From Kribbella steppae (GTDB taxonomy: Bacteria > Actinomycetota > Actinomycetes > Propionibacteriales > Kribbellaceae), in assembly GCF_004342025.1 (NCBI RefSeq), contig NZ_SLWN01000002.1, positions 62,001-126,000 of the forward strand: 64,000 nt of DNA, in the 5' to 3' direction. The notes below the pieces were generated by a model. That model ran no database searches. It saw nothing but the letters and a program-made list of their open reading frames with translations, and was not told the DNA's origin. The position numbers were made by a program, and so were the translations under genes. Each line of letters starts with the position of its first letter. Positions within the stretch are counted from its first letter, which is position 1. Positions 44,555 to 52,463 of the stretch are shown here, piece after piece.

Positions 44555-45280
44555 CTACGCCTCCCGGAGGTAGCGAAGGAACACGTACCCATCCTCCGCC
44601 GTCAGCACCGACTCGAGCCTCATCCGCCGCGTCAACGTCGTCTCCGGACCGGCCGTGATCCGCCCGGCGCCCGGACCGGCCAGCAACGGTGCCAGCGACA
44701 GACACAGCTCGTCGACGAGATCGACCTCGGTCAGCGACCCGAGCAGATGCGGACCGCCCTCGCACAGGATCTGCGGCATTCCTCGCTCACCCAACTCCTT
44801 CACGACCGCCGCCAGGTCGACCTCGGCCGCACCCAGGACCAGTACGTCGGCCACCTCGTTCAGCGCCTCGCGCCGTTCCGGCGGTGACGCGGAGTGCGTG
44901 ACCACGATCGGCCGGACCGCCGACTGGAAGATCGGGTTCACCGGACTCAGCTCCAGCCGCGACGAGACGACCACGAGCGTCGGGTTCTCCGGCAGTCCGG
45001 ACGCGCGACGCCACTCACGGCTCGCGGCCGACAACCGCAGCGGGTTGTAGCCCTCGTCCCGGATCGTCCCGGCGCCGACCATGACCACATCGGCCAGCAT
45101 CCGGATCCGGCTGAACAACCGGCTGTCCGAGTCGCTCGACAGCGCCTTGGACTGGCCGTCGATCTCGACCGCGCCGTCCAGGCTGCTGACGAAGTTCGCG
45201 CGCAGGTGCGGCACCGACCGGTCGGTCGGCTCGTAGGCCGCCGCCAGATCCGCGTCCGTGAGGTCTTCCAGTCGACGCAT
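44555..45280 (-). CDS. RibD C-terminal-type pyrimidine reductase-family protein
   Basis: A 241-residue dihydrofolate-reductase-like fold protein of the RibD_C family: LRANFVSSLDGAVEIDGQSK, RMLADVVMVGAGTIRDEGYN, LVVVSSRLELSP and the NADPH-site ILCEGGPHLLGSLTEVDLVD. The deaminase half is absent and ribD elsewhere in the window already supplies both activities, so this is a stand-alone paralogue with an unknown substrate. It overlaps the folP2-like gene by one base (TGATG), suggesting pterin- or folate-related metabolism by context. Confidence 0.85.
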   Translation of the reverse strand: MRRLEDLTDADLAAAYEPTDRSVPHLRANFVSSLDGAVEIDGQSKALSSDSDSRLFSRIRMLADVVMVGAGTIRDEGYNPLRLSAASREWRRASGLPENPTLVVVSSRLELSPVNPIFQSAVRPIVVTHSASPPERREALNEVADVLVLGAAEVDLAAVVKELGERGMPQILCEGGPHLLGSLTEVDLVDELCLSLAPLLAGPGAGRITAGPETTLTRRMRLESVLTAEDGYVFLRYLREA

Positions 45281-46161
45281 CAGGCGAGACTCCTTCGGGT
45301 TCCGGCGGGTTGAGCGGTGCCCCGCAGTACTGCGATCAGGTCGAGCGCTTGGCGAGCCGCCGGTACGTCGTGAACGCGGAAGACCCGGGCGCCGAGCCAG
45401 GCGGAGACCGTCAGCGCAGCCAGCGTCCCATTGCCTCGCTGCCCCGGCGGCAACTCCAGGGTCTCGCCGATGAAGTCCTTGTTCGACACCGCGACCAGGA
45501 CCGGCCAGCCGGTGGCGGCCAGCTCGTCCAGGCGGCGGGTGAGCTCCAGCGACTGCAGGGTGTTCTTGCCAAAGTCGTGGGTCGGATCGATCAGGATCCC
45601 GTCCGGCCGGACCCCGGCGGCGACTGCACGGTCGGCGAGGGCGGTCGTCGTACGGATGACATCGGCGACCACGTCGTCGTACGCCATCCGGTGCGGATCG
45701 GTGCGCGGCGAGAGGCCGCCGACGTGGCTGCAGACCAGTCCGGTGCCGAACTCGGCGGCAGCGGAGGTCAACTCAGGGTCAGCGCCCGCCCACGTGTCGT
45801 TGATGAGGTCGGCGCCGGCCTCGGCCACCCGGCGGGCGACGCCGCTGCGGTAGGTGTCGACGCTTATCACCAGGTCGGGGTGCCGCGCGCGGATGCCGGC
45901 GACGAAGTCCACGGTCCGGCGGAGCTCCTCGTCCTCGCTGACCGGTTCGCCGTACCCGGCCTTGACGCCGCCGATGTCGACGAGGTCGGCACCGTCCGCG
46001 ACCGCCTTATCGATCGCTTGAAAGGCCGCGTCGGTCGCGTACGTCGCCCCGCGGTCGAAGAAGGAGTCCGGAGTCCGGTTGATGATCGCCATCAGCGCGA
46101 ACTCACCCACCCCGAACGCCCGGCTCCCCAGCCGCAACACCCCGTCACGCTCGTCCACCAC
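45280..46161 (-). CDS. folP2: Dihydropteroate synthase-family protein (FolP2-like)
   Basis: A 293-residue TIM-barrel protein with the pterin-binding-enzyme motifs MAIINRTPDSFFDRGATY, DLVDIGGVKAGYGEPVSEDE, ISVDTYRSGVARRVAEAGAD, LINDTWAGADPELTSAAAEF and GILIDPTHDFGKNTLQSLEL. The NRTPDSF form (rather than NVTPDSF) and the RVHDVPAARQALDLI end match the FolP2 branch of actinobacteria, whose mycobacterial member is reported to lack normal synthase activity. Hence folate synthesis itself is not assured. The start is one of two adjacent GTG codons at 46161 and 46158. Confidence 0.85.
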   Translation of the reverse strand: MVDERDGVLRLGSRAFGVGEFALMAIINRTPDSFFDRGATYATDAAFQAIDKAVADGADLVDIGGVKAGYGEPVSEDEELRRTVDFVAGIRARHPDLVISVDTYRSGVARRVAEAGADLINDTWAGADPELTSAAAEFGTGLVCSHVGGLSPRTDPHRMAYDDVVADVIRTTTALADRAVAAGVRPDGILIDPTHDFGKNTLQSLELTRRLDELAATGWPVLVAVSNKDFIGETLELPPGQRGNGTLAALTVSAWLGARVFRVHDVPAARQALDLIAVLRGTAQPAGTRRSLA

Positions 46162-46184
46162 GGCACCGACTCTACGGGGCGGAC

Positions 46185-46264
46185 CGCCAGGCCATCACAA
46201 TCGACGCCCGGCCGGCAGTCCGAGCGCACCCGCATCCGCTGGCCGCAGTTGTGATGGCCTGGCG
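46185..46264. repeat. Perfect 16-bp inverted repeat with 48-base loop
   Basis: CGCCAGGCCATCACAA (46185-46200) is exactly complementary to TTGTGATGGCCTGGCG (46249-46264), and four more pairs follow one mismatch. It lies between the divergent folP2-like and fuconate dehydratase genes. It is larger than a simple operator and its function is unknown. Confidence 0.8.
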
Positions 46265-46295
46265 ATCCGGGCCACCACTGCCCAATCCGCCACAT

Positions 46296-46307
46296 ATCCT
46301 ATAGGAT
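46296..46307. promoter_or_regulatory. Palindromic operator ATCCTATAGGAT
   Basis: A perfect 12-bp palindrome about 40 bases before the L-fuconate dehydratase start. The form resembles sites of GntR/FadR-type regulators that control sugar-acid genes. No such regulator is encoded nearby, so it would act in trans. It may overlap the promoter -10 region (TATCCT or TATAGG). Confidence 0.6.
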
Positions 46308-46347
46308 TCCTCGCGACAGCCCGCCCACCGCTGCAGATCGGGTCCTG

Positions 46348-47661
46348 ATGCCACGATTCACCGAGTTAGAGACCTACGACGTTCGCTTCCCCACGTCGCT
46401 GGACCTGGACGGCTCCGACGCGATGAACACCGACCCGGACTACTCAGCGGCGTACCTGATCCTGCGAACCGACTCCGACGACGGGCTGGAAGGCCACGGA
46501 TTCGCCTTCACCATCGGCCGTGGCAACGACATCCAGACCGCGGCGATCGAGGCGCTCCGCGACCACGTGATCGGGCTCGATGTCGACTCGACGCTGAAGG
46601 ACCTCGGCGGGTTCTGGCGGTCACTGGTGCACGACTCGCAGCTGCGCTGGCTGGGCCCCGAGAAGGGCGTCATGCACATGGCGATCGGCGCGGTCGTCAA
46701 CGCGGTCTGGGACCTGGCCGCCAAACGGGCCGGCGTACCGCTGTGGAAGCTGCTGTCCGACCTGACACCGGAGCAGATCGTCGACCTGATCGACTTCCGC
46801 TACCTCACTGACGCACTCACGCCTTCGGAGGCGCTGGAGATCCTGCGCGCCGCGGAGTCGGGGCGTGCCGAGCGTGAAGCTCTGCTGCGTGACCGTGGCT
46901 ACCCGGCGTACACGACAACTCCCGGCTGGCTCGGGTACGACGACGCCAAGCTGGTCCGGCTCTGCCACGAGGCCGTGGCCGAAGGGTTCACCCAGATCAA
47001 GCTGAAGGTCGGCGCCAACCTGGACGACGACGTACGGCGGATGCGCTTGGCCCGCGAGGCGGTCGGCCCGGACATCCGGATCGCCATCGACGCCAACCAG
47101 CGCTGGGACGTGGCCGATGCGATCGCGTGGGTCAAGGCCCTGGCGCCGTACGACGTCTGGTGGGTCGAGGAACCGACCAGCCCGGACGACGTGCTCGGGC
47201 ACGCGGCCATCGCCAAGGCGATCGCGCCGATCCGGGTCGCGACCGGTGAACACGTGCAGAACCGCGTCGTTTTCAAGCAGATGTTGCAAGCCGGATCGCT
47301 GTCGGTGCTGCAACTCGACTCCGCCCGGGTGGCCGGGGTGAACGAGAACATCGCGATCCTGTTGCTGGCCGCGAAGTTCGGCGTACCGGTGTGTCCGCAC
47401 GCCGGCGGGGTCGGGCTGTGCGAGCTGGTCCAGCACCTGTCGATGTTCGACTACATCGCGGTGAGCGGGACGGTCGAGGACCGCGTGATCGAGTACGTCG
47501 ACCACCTGCACGAGCACTTCCTGGACCCGGTGGTGATCAAGGACGGGCACTACGTCGTACCGCTGCGACCCGGGTTCGGTGCCGAGATGGATGCTGAGAC
47601 GCTGTGTGACTACCGGTACCCGAGTGGCAAGATCTGGATCGACCTGACCAAGGAGGACTAG
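46348..47661 (+). CDS. L-fuconate dehydratase (enolase superfamily)
   Basis: A 437-residue enolase-superfamily enzyme that should dehydrate L-fuconate to 2-keto-3-deoxy-L-fuconate. It matches Xanthomonas FucD in length and features: [20 protein letters not shown], the KxK base in [20 protein letters not shown], metal ligands in [28 protein letters not shown] and [10 protein letters not shown], and the histidine in [20 protein letters not shown]. It begins the operon with an SDR and an aldo-keto reductase, the other oxidative fucose-pathway steps. The stop overlaps a 41-codon mini-ORF. Confidence 0.92.
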   Translation: MPRFTELETYDVRFPTSLDLDGSDAMNTDPDYSAAYLILRTDSDDGLEGHGFAFTIGRGNDIQTAAIEALRDHVIGLDVDSTLKDLGGFWRSLVHDSQLRWLGPEKGVMHMAIGAVVNAVWDLAAKRAGVPLWKLLSDLTPEQIVDLIDFRYLTDALTPSEALEILRAAESGRAEREALLRDRGYPAYTTTPGWLGYDDAKLVRLCHEAVAEGFTQIKLKVGANLDDDVRRMRLAREAVGPDIRIAIDANQRWDVADAIAWVKALAPYDVWWVEEPTSPDDVLGHAAIAKAIAPIRVATGEHVQNRVVFKQMLQAGSLSVLQLDSARVAGVNENIAILLLAAKFGVPVCPHAGGVGLCELVQHLSMFDYIAVSGTVEDRVIEYVDHLHEHFLDPVVIKDGHYVVPLRPGFGAEMDAETLCDYRYPSGKIWIDLTKED

Positions 47662-47786
47662 TGACAGTACATTTGGCCGGGCCTCCGGCGCCGGCGGGGT
47701 CACGGGGCTTTGACTCCCGGCCTTCCCTCGTCCCTCCAGTCGCTTCGCTCCCTCCGCTCCTCAGTCCAGGCCGGGAGGCCCCGTGA
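47661..47786 (+). repeat. Type II bridging mini-ORF element between fuconate dehydratase and SDR
   Basis: The 126-base frame begins at a GTG sharing one base with the dehydratase TAG (TAGTG) and ends at a TGA inside the SDR GTGA start. It encodes 41 residues beginning MTVHLAGPPAPAGSRGFDSR. Both ends match the short element between cobL and cobM. Inside, GTCACGGGGC (47699-47708) and CCCGGCC (47716-47722) pair with 47769-47787, enclosing the SDR ribosome-binding site and start codon in a hairpin. Confidence 0.6.
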
Positions 47787-48535
47787 CCGACTTCGACGGC
47801 CTGAGGGCTGTGGTGACCGGAGGCGCTTCGGGTATCGGACTCGCGGCCGCCTCACTGCTGGCTTCCCGAGGTGCGCAGGTGGTCGTGTTCGACCTCAAGC
47901 CTGATGTCTCCGCGCCGCTGACCGGGATCACCACGGACGTCACCGACGACGTTTCGGTCCGTGACGCGGTCTCCGCGGCCGCGCTGCAACTCGGCGGCAT
48001 CGACATCGTGGTGAACAACGCTGGCATCGGCGCGCAGGGAACGGTCGCGGCCAACGCCGACGAGGAGTGGCACCGCGTCTTCGACGTCAACGTGGTCGGG
48101 ATCGCCCGGGTGACGCGGGCCGCGCTGCCGCACCTGCGCAAGTCCTCAGCCGCCGCGATCGTGAATACCTGCTCGATCGCCGCCACCGCGGGCCTGCCGA
48201 ATCGGGCGTTGTACTCGGCGAGCAAGGGCGCCGTACTCGCTCTGACGATGGCGATGGCGGCAGACCACGTCCGCGAAGGCATCCGGGTGAACTGCGTGAA
48301 CCCCGGTACGGCGGATACGCCGTGGGTCGGCCGTTTGCTCGACGCGGCCGACGACCCGGCGGCGGAGCGGGCTGCTCTGGAGGCTCGTCAGCCGATGGGC
48401 CGGTTGGTCTCGGCCGATGAGGTCGCGCACGCGATCGCCTATCTGGCCAGCCCGTTGTCGGGTTCGACCACTGGTACTGCGGTTGCAGTCGACGGCGGGA
48501 TGCAGAACCTGAGGCTCCCGGCGGCCCGCTCATGA
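47783..48535 (+). CDS. SDR-family oxidoreductase, probable 2-keto-3-deoxy-L-fuconate dehydrogenase
   Basis: A 250-residue classical short-chain dehydrogenase. The cofactor loop is VVTGGASGIGLAAASLL, NNAGIG follows, the catalytic serine is in IVNTCSIAATAGLPNRALYS and the YxxxK is YSASKGAVL. VDGGMQNLRL closes the protein. By analogy with the non-phosphorylative fucose pathway it should oxidise 2-keto-3-deoxy-L-fuconate; fucose dehydrogenase is the alternative. GTG at 47783 follows GGGAGG and overlaps the mini-ORF stop. The end overlaps the aldo-keto reductase by four bases. Confidence 0.85.
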   Translation: MTDFDGLRAVVTGGASGIGLAAASLLASRGAQVVVFDLKPDVSAPLTGITTDVTDDVSVRDAVSAAALQLGGIDIVVNNAGIGAQGTVAANADEEWHRVFDVNVVGIARVTRAALPHLRKSSAAAIVNTCSIAATAGLPNRALYSASKGAVLALTMAMAADHVREGIRVNCVNPGTADTPWVGRLLDAADDPAAERAALEARQPMGRLVSADEVAHAIAYLASPLSGSTTGTAVAVDGGMQNLRLPAARS

Positions 48536-49497
48536 AGCTCTTCCCGGACGACCAGCGGATCGGGCTCGGCGGGGCGCCGATCGGGAACCTGCTCGGCGAG
48601 GTCAGCGATGCCAACGCCGTCGCCACGGTGAACGCCGCTTGGGACGAGGGCTGGCGGTACTTCGACACCGCTCCGCACTACGGCCTCGGGCTGGCCGAGG
48701 AGCGGCTCGGTGCCGGCCTCGACGCCAAGCCTCGGGACGAGTACGTACTGTCGAGCAAGGTCGGCCGGATCATTTACTCGGCCGACTCGGAGGCTGTTGA
48801 CGACGAGGGATTCGACATCAGCACGACCCGGCGGCGGCGCTGGGACTTCAGCCGTGACGGGGTGCTGCAGAGCATCGAAGACTCGCTGCGTCGGATCGGC
48901 ACCGACCGCCTCGACGTCGTGTTCGTCCACGACCCCGACGACCACTTCGACGAGGCTGTCGCGACCGCGTTCCCGACGTTGATCGAACTCCGCGACCAGG
49001 GCGTGATCGGGGCGATCGGTTCCGGTATGAACCAGACCGCGATGCTGACCCGGTTCGCCCGCGAGGTCGACATCGACGTGATCATGCTGGCCGGCCGCTA
49101 CTCGTTGATCGACCCGGACGGCCTGGACGACGTACTCCCCGCCTGCCTGGACAACAACGTCCAGGTAGTTGCCGTAGGCGTCTTCAACTCCGGCCTGCTC
49201 TCCCAGCCCCGTCCTGCCCCCGGCGCCACATTCAACTACGAACCGGCCGCCGCCGCCCTGGTCGACAAGGCGAACAAACTCGCCGAGGTCTGCGAGTCCC
49301 ACGGCGTCACCCTCCCCGCCGCCGCCCTCGCCTTTCCCCTCGCCCACCCCGCCGTAGCCGGCATCGCCGTCGGCTGCCGCACGCCCGATGAAGTCCACAC
49401 CAACGCGGCCCTAGCCCGCACCGAGGTCCCCACCGCCCTCTGGTCCGACCTCAAGTCAGCCAACCTCCTCCGCGAGGACGCACCCACACCTGGATAG
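48532..49497 (+). CDS. Aldo/keto reductase, probable L-fucose dehydrogenase
   Basis: A 321-residue TIM-barrel oxidoreductase. The start RIGLGGAPIGNLLGEVSDAN and the active-site residues in GWRYFDTAPHYGLGLAEERL (Asp, Tyr) and SSKVGR (Lys), together with VVFVHDPDDHFDEA (His), are the aldo-keto reductase tetrad. The sequence style matches bacterial L-fucose/D-threo-aldose dehydrogenases, which form L-fuconolactone. With the dehydratase and SDR it gives an oxidative L-fucose route; a lactonase gene was not found here. ATGA overlap with the SDR shows coupling. Confidence 0.85.
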   Translation: MKLFPDDQRIGLGGAPIGNLLGEVSDANAVATVNAAWDEGWRYFDTAPHYGLGLAEERLGAGLDAKPRDEYVLSSKVGRIIYSADSEAVDDEGFDISTTRRRRWDFSRDGVLQSIEDSLRRIGTDRLDVVFVHDPDDHFDEAVATAFPTLIELRDQGVIGAIGSGMNQTAMLTRFAREVDIDVIMLAGRYSLIDPDGLDDVLPACLDNNVQVVAVGVFNSGLLSQPRPAPGATFNYEPAAAALVDKANKLAEVCESHGVTLPAAALAFPLAHPAVAGIAVGCRTPDEVHTNAALARTEVPTALWSDLKSANLLREDAPTPG

Positions 49498-49658
49498 TTG
49501 ACCCACGCGGCGCTACCCGCGTGCTCGCCACCGCTCCTGCGTCGCCCGTTTGATCGACAGCACCGTGGACGCACGGCGCCCCACCGACTGACCAGCCCTA
49601 CCGGCGACCGCCGACGCCGGCCTCCTCCGCGAAGACGCCCCAACCCCGTCCCGGCGCA

Positions 49659-49727
49659 GGCTTGAACACCATCTGGTGGGTTGGAACAGGTAATTCCCTG
49701 TCCTGGCCCACCAGTTCCTGTTCAAGC
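49659..49727 (-). repeat. Nested-hairpin repeat, copy C
   Basis: The outer arms GGCTTGAACA / TGTTCAAGCC, middle CTGGTGGG / CCCACCAG and inner ACAGG-TAATTC-CCTGT are all perfect, giving a three-tier hairpin. It is the best preserved of the three copies and lies in the 276-base gap between the convergent aldo-keto reductase and PucR genes. The rest of that gap (49498-49658 and 49728-49773) shows no gene. Confidence 0.7.
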
Positions 49728-49773
49728 CCCGGCTGATCTTGAGCAGCAGGCTGAGTCCGGAGGCCGGCCCGCG

Positions 49774-51309
49774 CTAGTCGCGGGCGGTTCGGCAGGCTAG
49801 GTGGAGGGCCAGGCGCTCGTCGGAGTTGGCGAGGTCTACGCCTAGGAGTTGCTGGATCTTGGTGATGCGGGCGGAGACGGTGTTGCGGTGGATGCCGAGG
49901 ACCGCGGCGGTTTCGGCTAGTGAGGACTCGGTGTCCAGATAGGCGGCCAGCGTGCCGACCAGGTCGCCTGGTTGGTCCTGGATGGGGGCCAACAGGGCCC
50001 GCGCGGCTGGTTGGAAGGTGTCGGTGCGGGTCCAGGCCAGGAGGAGTTGGGCCAGGCCCAGGCGGTCGACGTGCAGGAAGCGGCCGGTTTCGGGGCGGCC
50101 GCGGGCCAGCCCGGCTGCGTCGCCTGCTTCGGCAAGCGAGGTGGCGATGCCGCCCGGGCCGGGTTGGACGCGGCCTACGCCCACATAGGCGTCGACGGTT
50201 TGCACCAGGCTGCGTTGGACGCGGCGGATGGCTGCGGCTTGCTCCTGGACCTCGGTGGAGGTCGGTTCGCGCGCAGCGGTGATCCACGCGGACCAGCCGT
50301 CGCCCTGCTCGACAACGACCGCCTGCAAGCCCTCCGCGTCGAAGGCCTCGACTACGTCGGTACGGCGACCTGCCACATCCACCTGTCCGTCGGCGCCGAT
50401 CCGGATGCCGGTGTGCCAGCCGTCCAACTGCCAACCCAGGTCGACCGCACGTCGCCGAGTCGCCTCCGACGGCTCACCGTGCAGCAACTCCCCCAGCAGC
50501 GACGTACGTTGCCGAGCGTCCCGCTCCAACTCCAACCGCCGCAACGCCAACCGCTGCCCAACCGCCGGCGCAACCACAGTCAGCACAATAGGTACGGCGG
50601 CAACCTCAGCCGGCACCACACCAGGCAGTCGAGCCACCAGCCAGCACGCAGGCCCCGCACCAAGCACAGATACCGCGATCAGTACCGCACCACTCGGCAG
50701 ATCCACCCGGTACGGCGCCGCCCACGTCACAGGCACCGCAGGCAACGCAGCAACCAACTCAGGTCGCTCAGCAGCCTCCAACGGCTCCCCCGCCAACGTT
50801 CCGCCGTCAGACCCGGCCAGTGTCACCGGCCTCTCCAGTACGGCGGACGTCGTACGCAGCACCGAGTCGAGCTCACCGTCGGACCGCCGCAGCGCGGTCA
50901 CCGCCCGCAGCACCAAGTCCGCCCGCACGAGCTCGGGTTCGGCCGTCACCCGGTTGAGGTGCTCATGCGCGGCTAACGGATCCAGACTTCCCAACACCGG
51001 CAACTGCAGCCGTTCGGCCAGCAACTGAGCCCCACGCCCCAACGGCTCCACACCGGCCAGCAGCACAGCAGCCACACCCGCCGCCGAGGCTCTGCTGATC
51101 AGCGCATCGATCCGCCAGTCGGTGTGATCCGACGCCAGCAGTACGACGAGCAACTCCCCGCGCATCGGCGACGGATGCCCGGCAACATCCATCAAGACCC
51201 GCGACCCGGCCAACGAAGGCCCCGGCTCCTGTCCACCACCCAGTACGACGACCCCCCGCCACCCCGGCGACGTCAGCATCGCCGCCAGCGTCGGCGCCAG
51301 CCCAGTCAC
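49774..51309 (-). CDS. PucR-family transcriptional regulator
   Basis: A 511-residue regulator. The N-terminal 250 residues are the PucR_1-like ligand domain. A middle GGDEF-like fold region (SLVQTVDAYVGVGRVQPGPG, then SLAEAGDAAGLARGRPETGR) leads to the C-terminal HTH_30 domain: LAAYLDTESSLAETAAVLGI, then HRNTVSARITKIQQLLGVDL. Such activators control purine, ureide or hydantoin-type catabolism. GTG at 51309 overlaps the last DUF917 gene (GTGA), so the regulator is the final gene of the NCS1-HyuA-DUF917 operon, which it probably controls. Confidence 0.88.
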   Translation of the reverse strand: MTGLAPTLAAMLTSPGWRGVVVLGGGQEPGPSLAGSRVLMDVAGHPSPMRGELLVVLLASDHTDWRIDALISRASAAGVAAVLLAGVEPLGRGAQLLAERLQLPVLGSLDPLAAHEHLNRVTAEPELVRADLVLRAVTALRRSDGELDSVLRTTSAVLERPVTLAGSDGGTLAGEPLEAAERPELVAALPAVPVTWAAPYRVDLPSGAVLIAVSVLGAGPACWLVARLPGVVPAEVAAVPIVLTVVAPAVGQRLALRRLELERDARQRTSLLGELLHGEPSEATRRRAVDLGWQLDGWHTGIRIGADGQVDVAGRRTDVVEAFDAEGLQAVVVEQGDGWSAWITAAREPTSTEVQEQAAAIRRVQRSLVQTVDAYVGVGRVQPGPGGIATSLAEAGDAAGLARGRPETGRFLHVDRLGLAQLLLAWTRTDTFQPAARALLAPIQDQPGDLVGTLAAYLDTESSLAETAAVLGIHRNTVSARITKIQQLLGVDLANSDERLALHLACRTARD

Positions 51310-52382
51310 GAGGCCGCCAGCAACAGTGGGTCGCAGGTCAGGCCGAAGGCCCGCGGACCGACGTGAGTCAGACGCTCGCCGTGTCGCCACCACTCCGGCC
51401 CTGGCAGGGCGATCACCAGCACCTCGTCACCAGAGCGAATGGCGTCGACCGCGATCGGCTGCAGGGTCCGCCGGTCCAGCACACACACCAGGTCCGGCGT
51501 GGTCACCACTGGTTCGCCGTCGACCATCGCCAGCAGGTACTCGTTCTCGGTCTCGATCCGGACCACCGCACGACTCGGCTCGTCGACAACACAGACAGTC
51601 CCGCGTCCGAACGCACCACCCGCGCCGTGCGACCGACCGCCGTACCGCGCCACCTCGTCGACTCGCCCGTCACCCAGCAGCCGCCCGCCGAGAGCCCCAG
51701 CCACTTCGCTGGGTGCGGCGGAGACGGGCAGACCCGCGTGTGTACGGCCGAGCTCGAGTGCCCTGGCCAGGCTGCCGTTGACCGCATCGGAGATCGCGGC
51801 TGCGGCAGGGGTCGGTGCGAGCGCCAGCACGGCCCAACCACCCGTATGTACGACGAAGCTGCGTACGGCGCGCTCCAGCCCGGCCGGATCGATGTTGTCG
51901 ACGACTACGACCTGACCGCCCGGCTCACTCAACGCACAGGGCGTCAACGAACGCCCGGCCACCGCCCACGAGAACTGGTCGAGTCGCGGCAGCGCCCTGC
52001 CCATCAAGTCCGCGTCGACGAACGGCAGACCCATGTCCACCGCGGCAACCAGTGCGCTGAGGCCGTTCAGGCCACCTGCCTCCAGCGACATCAACCCGTC
52101 GACCGGCTGATCGGTCCAGCGGCTGACGGCCTGCACAGCTGTAGCGAACTCTCTGCCACTCGGCAGCTTCTCGGAGAGCACACTGGTCGCCCCGACCACG
52201 CCGACCGGGCTCAGGTAGCCGTCGGCAACGTCCGCCGCGTCCAGCAGCTCCAGGTCACCGGTCCCCAGCCGCCGCTGCAGGATCCGCCCGAAGGCCCGGC
52301 TGTCGCCGCCACCACCGGACCCCAGCAGAGTGACGCCGACGACCAGCGCCTCCAGGTCCCGCTCCCGGATGACGGTCGTCAT
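51306..52382 (-). CDS. DUF917-family protein (S-methyl-thiohydantoin desulfurase-like), third gene of the triplet
   Basis: A 358-residue member of PF06032/DUF917, a family renamed after an S-methyl-thiohydantoin desulfurase. The N-terminal glycine stretch TLLGSGGGGDSRAFGRIL and the conserved FVDADLMGRALPRLDQFSWA are visible. It is the most divergent of the three paralogues: the usual ExGGxNS motif is SLEAGGLNGLSA and the MGAP stretch is VGATSVLSEKLP. It may therefore have a different substrate or be a partner subunit. It overlaps the PucR gene by four bases. Confidence 0.8.
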   Translation of the reverse strand: MTTVIRERDLEALVVGVTLLGSGGGGDSRAFGRILQRRLGTGDLELLDAADVADGYLSPVGVVGATSVLSEKLPSGREFATAVQAVSRWTDQPVDGLMSLEAGGLNGLSALVAAVDMGLPFVDADLMGRALPRLDQFSWAVAGRSLTPCALSEPGGQVVVVDNIDPAGLERAVRSFVVHTGGWAVLALAPTPAAAAISDAVNGSLARALELGRTHAGLPVSAAPSEVAGALGGRLLGDGRVDEVARYGGRSHGAGGAFGRGTVCVVDEPSRAVVRIETENEYLLAMVDGEPVVTTPDLVCVLDRRTLQPIAVDAIRSGDEVLVIALPGPEWWRHGERLTHVGPRAFGLTCDPLLLAAS

Positions 52383-52418
52383 GGGCTGATGATGTCACCG
52401 CAGCCTGCCCACCGGGTG

Positions 52419-52463
52419 GACCCTCGGCCCACCGTGGAGGGGTCGCGCGGTGGGCCGAGGGTC
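52419..52463 (-). terminator. Hairpin between two DUF917 genes
   Basis: GACCCTCGGCCCACCG (52419-52434) pairs perfectly over 16 bp with CGGTGGGCCGAGGGTC (52448-52463). The right arm includes the stop of the middle DUF917 gene. It lies inside the operon, so it could lower expression of the third DUF917 gene and pucR, or separate them into a second unit. Confidence 0.65.

Noticed and set aside
49598..49727. Short peptide encoded by hairpin copies (N-R-x-W-W-x-x-T-G-N pattern on one strand)
   Set aside because: The peptide resemblance follows from the conserved DNA; frames differ in start and stop and none has a ribosome-binding site.
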